64,000 bases of DNA from Flavobacteriales bacterium (GTDB taxonomy: Bacteria; Bacteroidota; Bacteroidia; Flavobacteriales_F; PHOS-HE28), in the NCBI GenBank assembly GCA_016703005.1, contig JADJCX010000005.1, positions 128,736-192,735 of the forward strand. Reading direction: 5' to 3'. The notes below the pieces were generated by a model. That model saw only the letters and a list, made by a program, of their open reading frames with translations, did no database searches and had not been told where the DNA came from. Both the position numbers and the translations under genes were made by a program. Positions 46,065 through 55,491 of this stretch are shown in pieces; position 1 is the first letter of the stretch, and each line of letters begins with the position of its first letter.

Positions 46065-49000
46065 CTAGTACGGCAGTTGCTCAATGATGACAGCACCGGG
46101 ATTGCCGCCCAATGGTTGGACCAGAATGAAATCACGATCGTTGCCTGCACCAGTGTACTTCACCTGGTTGTTCATGTTCACATCCTCAGTGTAATAGCCA
46201 TTGAGCGTGGCTGTGGGCACACCGCCCAAGCGGTCAAGGATGGCCTGTCCATCGATCGGTAAACTGATCTTCTCCGGCTGCACGTCGAAGGTGCGCGCAT
46301 TGCCGGGCCACAACGACATTTGGCCGCAGGGCTGCGTCATACGTGCTGGTGGACCGGTGCTGTACATGATGGTACCCGCCGCCGACATGTTCAAGTTCAC
46401 TACGGGTCCGCCCGAGATGAATCCAAGGGCACTGTTGGTCATGATGCCCAAATGATTGCGGTGACGAAGGGCCACTTTGTAGCTGCCGGTAGGAGCATTG
46501 AACACCACCGGTGAAAAGCCATCCACATCAACGATGGCCCCTGAAACCGTGATGAGCGCGGCGCGCGAAGCCACGATCTGGCAGTTGTCCGTAGCATGGC
46601 GCAGTTCCAGCAGCACCCAATCCACAATGGCGTTGGAACCGACCGTGGCCAGCACGGCCGCCGTGGTCACTTCCGAACCCGTATGCGGGAAACCGAGATT
46701 GGTGTATGGTTGTGCGATCGGGCAACTCGGCAAGGCGTCGGTCATCACGCAACCCGCGCCCAGCGGGAAGGCACCGCCAAGCAGCGCGTTTGGCTTCAAC
46801 TTCAATGTTCCCAACGTGTTCGAGGAAGGACCGATCTTGGCCAAGAGGCCATCGAGGAGAGCGCCCGGTGTAAATGGCCACTGGGGCGGCACCGTGGTGG
46901 CCAGACCGGTCGCAGTGCTGTAGCCCGACATATAGATGGACCCACTGCTGGCATCGTACGCTATTCCCGGCCCACATCGGTACCCGTGCCGCCATAATAG
47001 CTCCGCCACATGAGCTGTCCAGTATGGGTGTAGCGTGCCAGCATTGCATCGCCCCACCGTTGACCGTGGTGAAGTTCAAGGCGTTGTAGTTCGTCAATCC
47101 GTTGAGGAACATGCCGCTGGAACTGGTTTGTCCCGTAATGAACGGATACCCCAACGCGTCCACGCACACGGCGAAGCCCCACTCGTTGCCCGTGCCGCCG
47201 CAGTAGGTGCCCCATGTGCGCATACCGTTCTTGTTGAACTTGGCCAAGAAGGCATCCTGCCCACCGGCTTGAATGATCTGCTGTGCACAGCTGGCAATGC
47301 CGCTGGGCGACGCCGTGTTGCCCACCGCGTAGATATTGCTTTTGACATCCAGCGCGATGTCGCGCACGTGGTCATAGTTGCCCGCATCGGGCCCACCGGC
47401 CTAGGTGGACGGAATCGTGACTGCCGTGGTCGCGTGATACTTGCTCAGCCAACCATCCTGTGGCCCGGACAAGGCGGCCTGCCAGGGGTTCAATGCAATA
47501 CCCGCGGTGCTGCGCGTGTATCCACCGATCACCACGTTGCGATCCGCGCCTACCTGGATGGCGCTGCCCACATCCTCGCCGTTCGCGGCGTTCGCCCCAT
47601 CGCCCATGTACCGGTCCCATATAGGGGTACCCGCGTTGTTCAAGCGCAGCAGGAAACCATCGGAAAGTCCGCCGGAGATGTTGATACCGATAGGGTTCTG
47701 CAAGGAGTTGGTGCATAGTGGCACCGGTGATGTACACGTTGGTGCCCGCTGGATCCACCGCGATGCCGCAGCCGAAATCGCCCAAGCCGCACGGCACGGA
47801 ACCGCCCCAGAAGCGCGACCATTGGAAGGCCCCGGTAAGCAGGAACTTGATGATGAATGCATGCGACGACGCGCATGCACCAGCCCCGGTGTTCAGCGTT
47901 GCGAACGGTGCACCCGCGCTGGTGGAACTTGTGGTGCCCACGAAGTACAACGCCGCATTGGGGCCGCTGCCCAAGATGGCCATGTGCCCATCCATGTCGC
48001 TATCGCCAAAGCTGAAGTTGCCGTCGTTGCCGCTGGCACCGTAGTATGTGCCCCACAGGGGCACCGTGCCGCCGTTGGGTCCCCACTTCACAATGTACCA
48101 ATCGGCAGCACCGCCTTGGTACGACGTGAAGTACCCACCGAAGTTGAGCACTGATCCGGCGGCATCGGTGGTGCCGCACATGAATACGTTGCCCGATGCA
48201 TCGACCACCACATCGGAGCCGCCCCACTCCATGCCCGAGGTGCCGTAGTAACCGGCCCAGAGCACGCTGGGGTCGATCACGCAGCTGGTGCCCGGTGTAA
48301 AGCCGTCGATGGCGAAGGCGACGTCGCCCGCTGCGTTCTGTACGAAGCGCGCCGCCAGGTCGAGGCCGTTGGCCACCACCGTGGGCCGCGAGTCTTTCAC
48401 GGTGCCCAGTTTCGTGGTGATGGTGAGATCGCCAGCCGGATCAAGGGCCAGGTCGTCCATGTATGTATAGTGCATGGCAATGACCGCGGGATCACCGCCC
48501 GCGCGCACCACGAAATCGTATTTCAGCCCGCCGTCCTTCAGGTACAGCACCCAATCGATGTTGGGGTACACATCGTGAACGACCAAGCGTTCGCACGTTG
48601 CGGCCTTTACACCCGCCTGGCACTGTGGAAGGAAGAACTGCTCGAAGTATTCGCTCAACTGCTCGCGGGTAACGCGCGCATCGGTACTGGCGTTCACCAG
48701 TTGAAGGTCCACCCGGTGCGACTCGTACTTGGTGCGCAAGAAGCGCGTGTACTTCGGGATCGGCGTGCCATCCGTGCCGTCGGTGTACTCCGAGTGCGTG
48801 AACTGGTAGCTGAGCCCGTTGCTGCGCACGAAGACGGTCATGTCGCCTTGCTCAAGCACATAGAGCACATCGGGCTGTAGGGCACCATCGGCATCCACCA
48901 CTTGCCCCGCGTTCTCCACGAAGAGGAAGGGACTTTTAAGGGAAGGCACCGGATCGGCAGCGTGCGCGGAGGCAGTGCCAACGAAGAACAATACCAGGAC

Positions 49001-49084
49001 GGACAGCAAGTGGGCGGTCGTGTTTCGGAAGTAGGTGAGGTTGTACATGGTGAACAGTCTTGAAGGTTGGGAATGGGAACTCAT
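46065..49084 (-). CDS. Large SBBP-repeat surface protein (at least four frameshifts)
   Basis: The N-terminal frame (49084 to about 47710) has a signal peptide (LLSVLVLFFVGTASAHA). It is followed by a DUF7948-type domain (SPFLFVENAGQVVDADG, VVHDVYPNIDWVLYLKDGG) and SBBP beta-propeller repeats (GGSDVVVDASGNVFMCGTTD). Frame changes occur near 47710, 47400, 47220 and 47000. The last frame, ending at 46065, has a conserved C-terminal module (SGAIVDVDGFSPVVFNAPTG, NGYYTEDVNMNNQVKYTGAG) typical of Bacteroidota cell-surface hemagglutinin-like proteins. The ATG at 49084 overlaps the upstream stop by 4 nt; ATG 49048 is an alternative. Together ~1000 residues. Confidence 0.75.
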
Positions 49085-49920
49085 TGGAAGATCACTGAAT
49101 GCATGCTCACCTGATCCACACAGCCGATGCGTAGGAACGACAGCCCGTTGTGGCCCGCAGGCCGATCAAGCTGTAGCGTGCGTTCCGCCCCGCCACCTTG
49201 TATGCGCTGCTCTTCACCAATGACTTGTCCCAGCGCGTCCAGCCACGTAATGGTCAGTAGTGTCGACCGGTCAAGCGATGCATCGATCGCCACCGTTACC
49301 GTTCCTGTCGAGTTGGGATTGGGGAACACAGAGAACACTGTGTTGCGCCCGTCCATGGGCAAGGCCTTCTCCGTTGGCGCCGTGCGGTCCGCCGGTCCGC
49401 AGGCCGCCCCGTAGGTGGTCCCTTGTATACGGCCGGTGATATCGGTGCCGTTCACCGCTACATAATAATCGCGGTTCTCGTCGTGCGTATACGCATCGTT
49501 CAGCAACGTGAAGTCGGAGCACGCCCGGCCGCTTGGCACCGGAATGCGCGCCACCACCACCGGCTTGTCCAAGGTACCCAAGGCCACCATATTGCTTGCA
49601 TTTGTCCCGCAATAGAGGAAGGTCGTGTAAGCCCATCCGTCCACTGTCACAGGCGCTGTGTGCGCGCTCAGCGCAGGCACCGGGCCTGCGGGGAACGCAT
49701 CGGTGAGCGCAGTACCCGTGGCTGGGTAACGCACCGTGAAGCTGAGCGAACTGATGGCGCCTTCCGGCACAGCAGTGCTGCTCTGTAGTGTTACGGACAA
49801 CAGTCCGTTGTCCACTGGTACCAATGAAATATCGACCCTATGGTCCTGCGCTCGGCATACGAACGCGGCTAACGTGAGAGCGCACAGTGATGCTGCTCGC
49901 AGATCAGAGGTGTTTTTCAT
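49081..49920 (-). CDS. T9SS type A sorting-domain protein
   Basis: 279 residues in one intact frame. It has a signal peptide (ASLCALTLAAFVCRAQ) and one cohesin-like or immunoglobulin-like domain (LSFTVRYPATGTALTDAF, VVVARIPVPSGRACSDFTL). A sorting domain follows (FSVFPNPNSTGTVTVAI, LSFLRIGCVDQVSMH). The 4-nt overlap with the SBBP gene suggests an operon. Confidence 0.78.
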   Translation of the reverse strand: MKNTSDLRAASLCALTLAAFVCRAQDHRVDISLVPVDNGLLSVTLQSSTAVPEGAISSLSFTVRYPATGTALTDAFPAGPVPALSAHTAPVTVDGWAYTTFLYCGTNASNMVALGTLDKPVVVARIPVPSGRACSDFTLLNDAYTHDENRDYYVAVNGTDITGRIQGTTYGAACGPADRTAPTEKALPMDGRNTVFSVFPNPNSTGTVTVAIDASLDRSTLLTITWLDALGQVIGEEQRIQGGGAERTLQLDRPAGHNGLSFLRIGCVDQVSMHSVIFQ

Positions 49921-50509
49921 TTTGCTTCAGGTTAAGTTGGTTTTGGGTTGGGCTTGATTCCAAAGCTATCGCTTTAGTGACCGGTACCGGAACAGTGTTG
50001 CCAAAAGAACGATCCGAGGGCCTTTTCAAGACGTAGTTCGTCAGTGCGCTTCATCGTCGATGGGCAAGGCCGTTTTCGCATAGTGGTTGATGCACATGCG
50101 GGCATGGCCCTAAGCCTGACGCACCCATTGAAACCCCATCCGCAGCATTTCCCCTAAGTTGGTCGTACACAGCACCCTTGGCGTGGTGTAAGTCGTTGTA
50201 TTTGCGCGGTGGGGTTGTTGGGCGCACGGACAAGTTCTGCGCGGGCCTGTCTTCATCAGATCAGTCAAGAACGCCGACCATTCCTTGCTTGATGTCCAGC
50301 GCTTTGTGCAATAAACGATCTCGGCTGCAGCGCTTGGGGTCGCGCTCGGCCCGGCTTGTTGGTGGATGAATTTGCGGGAGCAGAGTGCCCTTCGGTCTGC
50401 GGCCTTTGGCCCGTTAGGACAAGTCCAGAGGATCAGCCGCATGCAATGGCCCATCGCCCATCCCCACTCAAGACTCACCACTCGCGACTCACGACTCACC
50501 AACCTTCCG
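49921..50509. other. Intergenic region without a supported gene
   Basis: 589 bp. Open frames on both strands have no signal peptide, family motif or convincing composition. Near 50465-50505 there is a short series of GACTCAC words (AAGACTCACCACTCGCGACT, CACGACTCACC). I see no RNA gene or insertion sequence. Confidence 0.5.
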
Positions 50510-51125
50510 TTATCGCATCTTCCTGATCATCTTCCACAGCGCCTTCTCCTCCGCGCTCATCAATTCATGGTTCTTGAAGGTGTCGCAGCTGATCAGCCGT
50601 TTACCGTTCGCCCGGCCCAGCAACAGGCCCTGGTCCAGTGCCGCGGCGTATTCCGGTTGTGCAGGGTAGAAGCGGTGAACATTGCGCAGGGTAAGCTGGG
50701 GATATTGCTTGTGGAAGCCCATGAGGTTGGTGATCATTACGCCCATGCGCTCGCTGCGCAAAACCCCAGCGGCTCCAGAAGTGGCTATCGAAGTGCAGTG
50801 CCTGCAAGCCCGGCCGTAGCATCAAGGCATCCAGCGCTTCCTCTCGTGCCCCTTTCCCGCCATGGAACCACCAGAAGAGCGCGTGTACTTCATCGCCATC
50901 CTTGCCAAGCCGCACGCGGCAGCGCCACTCTTGGCCCTTGTGCCTGAACGGATAGGCATCCTCGCCCTTGGTCGTCGCATCCTTCGCCATAGCGCTGCGC
51001 AGCAATCCGCAGCGCAAGCGCATGCTGTGCTCCACCGCCGGGTAGTGCGCTTGCGCTATGCTCAGCTTCTTCTCCAGTGCGGCCAGTGCATACGCCATGC
51101 GCACAAGTAAAGCAACGTTGCGCAT
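50510..51125 (-). CDS. Conserved hypothetical protein (one frameshift near 50760)
   Basis: The start is at 51125 (MRNVALLVRMAYALAALEKK) or 51098. The first frame encodes ~120 residues with EDAYPFRHKGQEWRCRVRLG and ALFWWFHGGKGAREEALDAL, ending in LHFDSHFWSRWG. A 1-nt insertion in an A/C run near 50761 breaks the frame; the copy at 43.7 kb lacks this extra base. The frame then continues LRSERMGVMITNLMGFHKQY and ends KALWKMIRKMR. No named family. Directly upstream lies the 21-bp repeat array, which is in frame with this gene. Confidence 0.6.
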
Positions 51126-51144
51126 ACCTCCGCGCACTGCTGCT

Positions 51145-51522
51145 GCCGGAACGCTATCCCGCGCTGCCGGAATGCTATCACGCGCTGTTGGAACCATAAT
51201 ACGCTCTCACGGAACTCTATCGCGCGCACACCTTTCTCTATCACGCGCCCTCAGAACGCTGTCACGCTCTCCCGGAACGCTATCACGTGTTGTCGGAACT
51301 CGATCACGCACTGTCAGCACTCTATCGTGCGCTGCCAGAATGCTATCGCCCTTTCCCGGAAAGCTATCGCACGCTGTCGGAACGCTATCACGCGCCCTCA
51401 GAATTCTATCACGCGCTGCCGGAACTATATCACGCGCTGCCGGAACCCTATCGCTCCCTGTCAGAACCCTATCACCCTCTCTCAAAACGCTATCACGCTC
51501 TGCTCGAACTCAATAGGCTGCT
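51145..51522. repeat. Tandem array of 18 degenerate 21-bp units
   Basis: Reading from 51145, eighteen consecutive 21-bp units fit the pattern gYcggAACgCTATCaCgcgcT with no insertion or deletion between units. Unit-to-unit divergence is large, but the length is always 21. All three plus frames and one minus frame are open over most of the array. The minus frame encodes heptads like ARDSVPA and runs in frame into the gene at 50510-51125, apart from one TGA in unit 3/4. The array sits between that gene and the divergent fibronectin-type gene at 51719. Confidence 0.85.
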
Positions 51523-51718
51523 GAGCGCATCCGGTACCTTTTTCACACCATGCTATCGGGCGGTGCCGTACCGCATTCCCAAGGGGCAAACCCCAGTATA
51601 GATGGGGGTATAACCCCAGCATATGTGTGGGGTGGTCATCCCAATAAAACGCACTACGGCTGCGCTCTCCAGCCGAACCAAAGCGTTGGCACACGCAAAA
51701 AAAAAACGGCCCCATACC

Positions 51719-52353
51719 ATGACGATCATCATTCTGTATACCGTAAAGATCGACCTCGAAGGACTCAACCCCATAGAAACGGTGGAACGCGCCCGCAACC
51801 ACGTGGTGAGCATGACGGGCAACCTCGTGACCCCAACACCCATACCGGCGCTGGCCCTTGTCACCACCGCTGCCGATGCCCTGGAGGCAGCGATCTTGTC
51901 TACCAGAGCAACCGCGGTCGGCTCGATCTGCTGGCGCGCAACGAGCGCTGGCGGGAACTGCGCGAGCTGATCAAGGACCTCGGCGGTTACGTGCAAGCTG
52001 TCTGTGGTGGCGACGCAGAGAAGATCACGAGCACCGCCTTCGGCGTGCGCGCCCTGCCAAGCCCGCCCGAGTTGATGCCCGCTCCGGGTAACCTACGGGC
52101 AGTGCCCATCACCAAACTGGGCGAGATCCGCCTTCGCTGGGGTGGTGTGCGCAACAAGAAGAGCTATGTGATCCAGTGGACCGATGGCGACCCGCTGGTG
52201 GAGGCCAACTGGACGCTGATGGACATCACGCCCAAGAACTTTTACACCCGGACCGGTCTGGACCGTAACAAGACGTACAGCTTCCGGGTGCTGGCGGTGG
52301 GCGCGGCCGGGGCAGGGCCGGCCAGCGACATCGCGGTGGCACAGCCCCGTTAG
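51719..52353 (+). CDS. Fibronectin type III domain protein (frameshifted near 51890)
   Basis: The start at ATG 51719 follows an A9 tract. The first ~55 residues (MTIIILYTVKIDLEGLNPIE, NHVVSMTGNLVTPTPIPALA) are joined by a frame change near 51885-51895. The second frame reads LVYQSNRGRLDLLARNERWR and ELRELIKDLGGYVQAVCGGD, then a fibronectin III domain (SYVIQWTDGDPLVEANWTLM, LDRNKTYSFRVLAVGAAG). This two-part layout occurs in a family of ~210-residue Bacteroidota proteins. Role unknown. A strong hairpin follows the stop. Confidence 0.7.
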
Positions 52354-52391
52354 TGGAGTGGGCGCAACCGTTGCCTCAACCGCCCGGAAGC

Positions 52392-52426
52392 CACGGCCCG
52401 CCTGCACAATAAGCAGGCGGGCCGTG
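52392..52426. terminator. Strong 14-bp stem-loop after the fibronectin-type gene
   Basis: CACGGCCCGCCTGC-ACAATAA-GCAGGCGGGCCGTG is a perfect 14-bp stem with a 7-nt loop, followed by CGCTTTA. Position suggests termination of the 51719-52353 transcript before the HTH gene at 52455. Confidence 0.75.
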
Positions 52427-52454
52427 CGCTTTACGCGCGTAGGGGACAGAAGTC

Positions 52455-52802
52455 ATGGAACGCAAGACCGGTCCAACAGGACGCAAGCGGCGAAGGCAGG
52501 AGCCTCCGGCGGAAGGGAAGGGCAGCGGCATCGCCCAGCTACGCGCCTTGCTCAAACAGTTGATACGCGAGCAACGCAAGACCAGTAGCCGCGCTGCGCG
52601 GCTGTTGCTCTTCACCAAAAGACAACTGAAAGTGATGCGCACCGTGGTACGCAAAAGCGACGTCAAACTCTCCGTCATCGCCGATGACCTGCACATCCAT
52701 CCGCGCACCTTGGCCGGACATCTGCACAACATCTACGAGATCCTGAAGGTGCACGGCCGCCCCGCCATGACGCGCGAGGCGGTGCGGTTGGGGTTGGTGT
52801 GA
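52455..52802 (+). CDS. LuxR-type HTH transcriptional regulator (HTH domain only)
   Basis: 115 residues. A basic N-terminal segment (GRKRRRQEPP) is followed by a LuxR/GerE HTH: LFTKRQLKVMRTVVRKSDVK, LSVIADDLHIHPRTLAGHLH and NIYEILKVHGRPAM. There is no receiver or ligand-binding domain, so any input must come from a partner or from abundance. Its last 39 bp are repeated at 56881-56919. Confidence 0.8.
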   Translation: MERKTGPTGRKRRRQEPPAEGKGSGIAQLRALLKQLIREQRKTSSRAARLLLFTKRQLKVMRTVVRKSDVKLSVIADDLHIHPRTLAGHLHNIYEILKVHGRPAMTREAVRLGLV

Positions 52803-52803
52803 G
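52765..52803 (+). repeat. 39-bp direct repeat, copy 1 (3' end of the LuxR-type gene)
   Basis: CCATGACGCGCGAGGCGGTG and the following CGGTTGGGGTTGGTGTGAG encode the last residues MTREAVRLGLV and the stop codon. Copy 2 at 56881-56919 matches at 37 of 39 positions and has the same stop. Confidence 0.85.
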
Positions 52804-52967
52804 GGGGGTAGGAGGGCTGAACGCCTAGAACGGAACGCATTAGCTGATGGCTTTGCAAGTCGCACCGCGACTATCTGCCGACACCACTCCTATTGTTTCT
52901 GCAAAAACGATTGGAATGCGCGTTCATGGGCTGCACATTTGTTTGTACTTGTGAAAATCCCAAGACC

Positions 52968-55486
52968 ATGAGCCGAACGATCCACTCACTCGTTGCGATT
53001 TCGTTGGTGCGCATTGCCACCGCCCAACCGGCATATACACCACCGGACCCATGGGATGACGCGCTGAAAGTGAGCTACGGGATCTGGGAGCAACTCGGAC
53101 AAGTGCAGGGCACTGGCGCCGCCGATGTCCAATACTACACCGATGGGGCGGAACTGCAGGCCTACTTCCAAAGAGATGGCAGGTTCTCCTTGGTACTGGC
53201 CAGTGTTGATACCATTATTGCCACGCCCGATACGCTAAAGCGATTGGATGTTTCGTTCACCGGCGAAGACGCACAAACGCCCGATGCGCTCGCCTACCAG
53301 ATGAAGGACTATATCCAGAATTTCTACTTGCCTTGGTGCGGGCCCAATGGAGTAACGAATGTGCATGGATATAGCCGTGTTGTGTACGAGGGCATCTACC
53401 CGTTCATCGACATGCATGTTTACAGCGGGAGTGCAGGCCAGAAGATGGCCTTCGTGGTTCGGCCAGGTGGTGATCCAGATGATCTCCAACTCTTGCTCGA
53501 AGGCCAGGACCAGCTGGGCCTTGATATCATGGGCAACCTCCGCATACTCATTGAAGACAAGTGGATCGTGCTCCGGCAGGCGGTTGCTTACCAAGTGGAA
53601 CAGAACAACAGTATAGAATGGCTCAACTGGACCGCCGACTATGTGCCCAACAATAACACCGGCGTGGTGGGCTTCACGTTTGATGCGTATGACGATACGA
53701 AGCCGCTGGTGCTGCTGATCGGCATGGGGCCTATGGACGGCCCGCCCGTAACCCCCGGGGTGTGCTACGCTACGTATTTCGGCGGCTCCAGTTCGGATTT
53801 CATTAACGCCAACACCATCGATTCAGATGGCAACCATTACGTCACTGGCGCCACTTACTCCACATTCACGTCATTCCCTGGCCAGACCGGCAACAATATT
53901 TTCTTCGGATCGCCTTCGCTCTTTGCCCGTCTTATCGACGACCAGGACCACATTGAGTGGAAGGATTTCTTTGGCGGCTCGGATGAAAATCAAGGTGCTC
54001 GAGGTATTGCTGTGCGTGAAGGCGCCGACCCCAAGGTGTATGTGGGCGGATGGACGGCGTGCACGGATTTCTATTGCTTCGACGCGAACCCGGGGAACGA
54101 CTATTACGATGATACGGGTTCAGGTATGGGAAGCAACGGCTTCATCGTTCGCTTGAACCAGTCCGATGGCGTTTTGGAGCACTCCTCTTACTTCGGTACC
54201 GGCACTCCGGTGAACGAGGTAGCGGACGTCACGATCGATCCATCCGGGCGGTCGATCGCCGTTGGTACCATTACCGCAGGCGCCCTGCCCACGCACCAAG
54301 TGCCGTTGCCTGCGGGGCCGAGCAATGGCCCTACGGCGGTTCGGAGGATGGTTATGTGGCGCTTTCAACCTGAACGATCAAGTGCTGTGGAGCACGCCAT
54401 GGGGTGGCAGCGGCGATGATGGCGCGAGAACCGTGCGCGCTGCTGGCAATAAGATCGTGGTGGTGGGCTACACCGGCAGCAGCGTCCTCCCGCAAGCGCT
54501 CAATGGCGGCGGGAATTGGAACGTGAGCACATCAGCGGGCGCCAGCGATGTGGTGATCCTGGAATTCAACCTGAACGGCGACCAGCAATGGGGTACGCTC
54601 TTCGGCGGCAGTGGCAGTGATGGGGTCGGGTTTCATGGACTGGATATTGATCCAGTGACCGGTGACATCTACATAGTAGGCGGAACGCGTAGCACGGATC
54701 TGCCGTTGCTGTACACAACGGATTGGTATGATGCGATCCCACCTCCTGCCGGGATCACCAATGGCTACATAGCGGAGTTCAGCAACGCTCGCGATCGGCT
54801 GTGGGTGAGCTACGCCAGCAGCAGTGGCGAAGCGAACTTGCATGCTGTGCGCGTAAGCCAGGACCGCGAGATCTTCATCGGTGGGTACGCCGCGGCCGCT
54901 TTCCCATGCCAGCCTAGCACTGGTCTTTACAGCACCAACGCGCTGCTCGGCGGACAGGATGGTGTGATCATGCACTTCGATGTGGCCCATCAATACCTGT
55001 GGGGCACCTACTTCGGTGGTGAGGGTGCGGGCAATGGCGAGCGGATCCAGACCATTGCGATCAAGGAGAACGAACGCCTCTACACTTGTGGCTATACCAA
55101 CACACAATACCTCCCGGCCCTCCTTTTCCCGCTCACTGATGAGGGCATCATTGGATCATGGTTCGAGGATTTCCTGCAGGGCGGCCTCGACGGCTTTATC
55201 GCCGCATTCTGCTTCGATGATGCGGTCGGTATTTCGGCCCCTGTTGTAGCTGATCAGTCACAGCTGGTGGTTCGTGTGGATGCTTCAGGACACTGGTACA
55301 TCACGGGAGCTTCAGCCGGCATGCAGCCCATATTGGTCTGCGATGCCGCTGGCCAAAGCGCTGCACGCATTGGTACGTGTGGGCATTGATGGTACCCTTC
55401 GCGTGGATCCCGGGGTATTGGCCTCAGGCATTTACGGACTGCGTATCGGAGACCGCTCCACCAAGGTTTTCGTTCTTCAGCCCTGA
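52968..55486 (+). CDS. SBBP-repeat T9SS surface protein (three frameshifts)
   Basis: The start at ATG 52968 (MSRTIHSLVAISLVRIATAQ) opens a signal peptide. A DUF7948-type N-terminal domain follows (VVYEGIYPFIDMHVYSGSAG), then SBBP-like repeats (YATYFGGSSSDFINANTIDS, LFGGSGSDGVGFHGLDIDP). Indels can be located: near 54318 one G is missing from a G-run (GAEQWPYGGSEDGY is restored), and near 54362 one T is missing (VALFNLND is restored). A third break near 55370 restores RVDPGVLASGIYGLRIGDR and the end FVLQP. The tail is homologous to that of the next gene. About 840 residues. Confidence 0.8.
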
Positions 55487-55491
55487 CCACC

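Noticed and set aside
50110..50502. 130-residue minus-strand frame in the 49.9-50.5 kb gap
   Set aside because: The sequence is rich in Cys, Thr and Arg without secondary-structure pattern, and it begins inside the GACTCAC repeat.
51145..51522. CRISPR array
   Set aside because: Units are contiguous 21-mers without spacers, too divergent for CRISPR repeats, and no cas genes are present.
12251..55486. Programmed frameshifting or recoding as an explanation for the many broken genes
   Set aside because: Breaks occur at different, non-slippery contexts and in unrelated genes, and they cluster in homopolymers. Read error is simpler.
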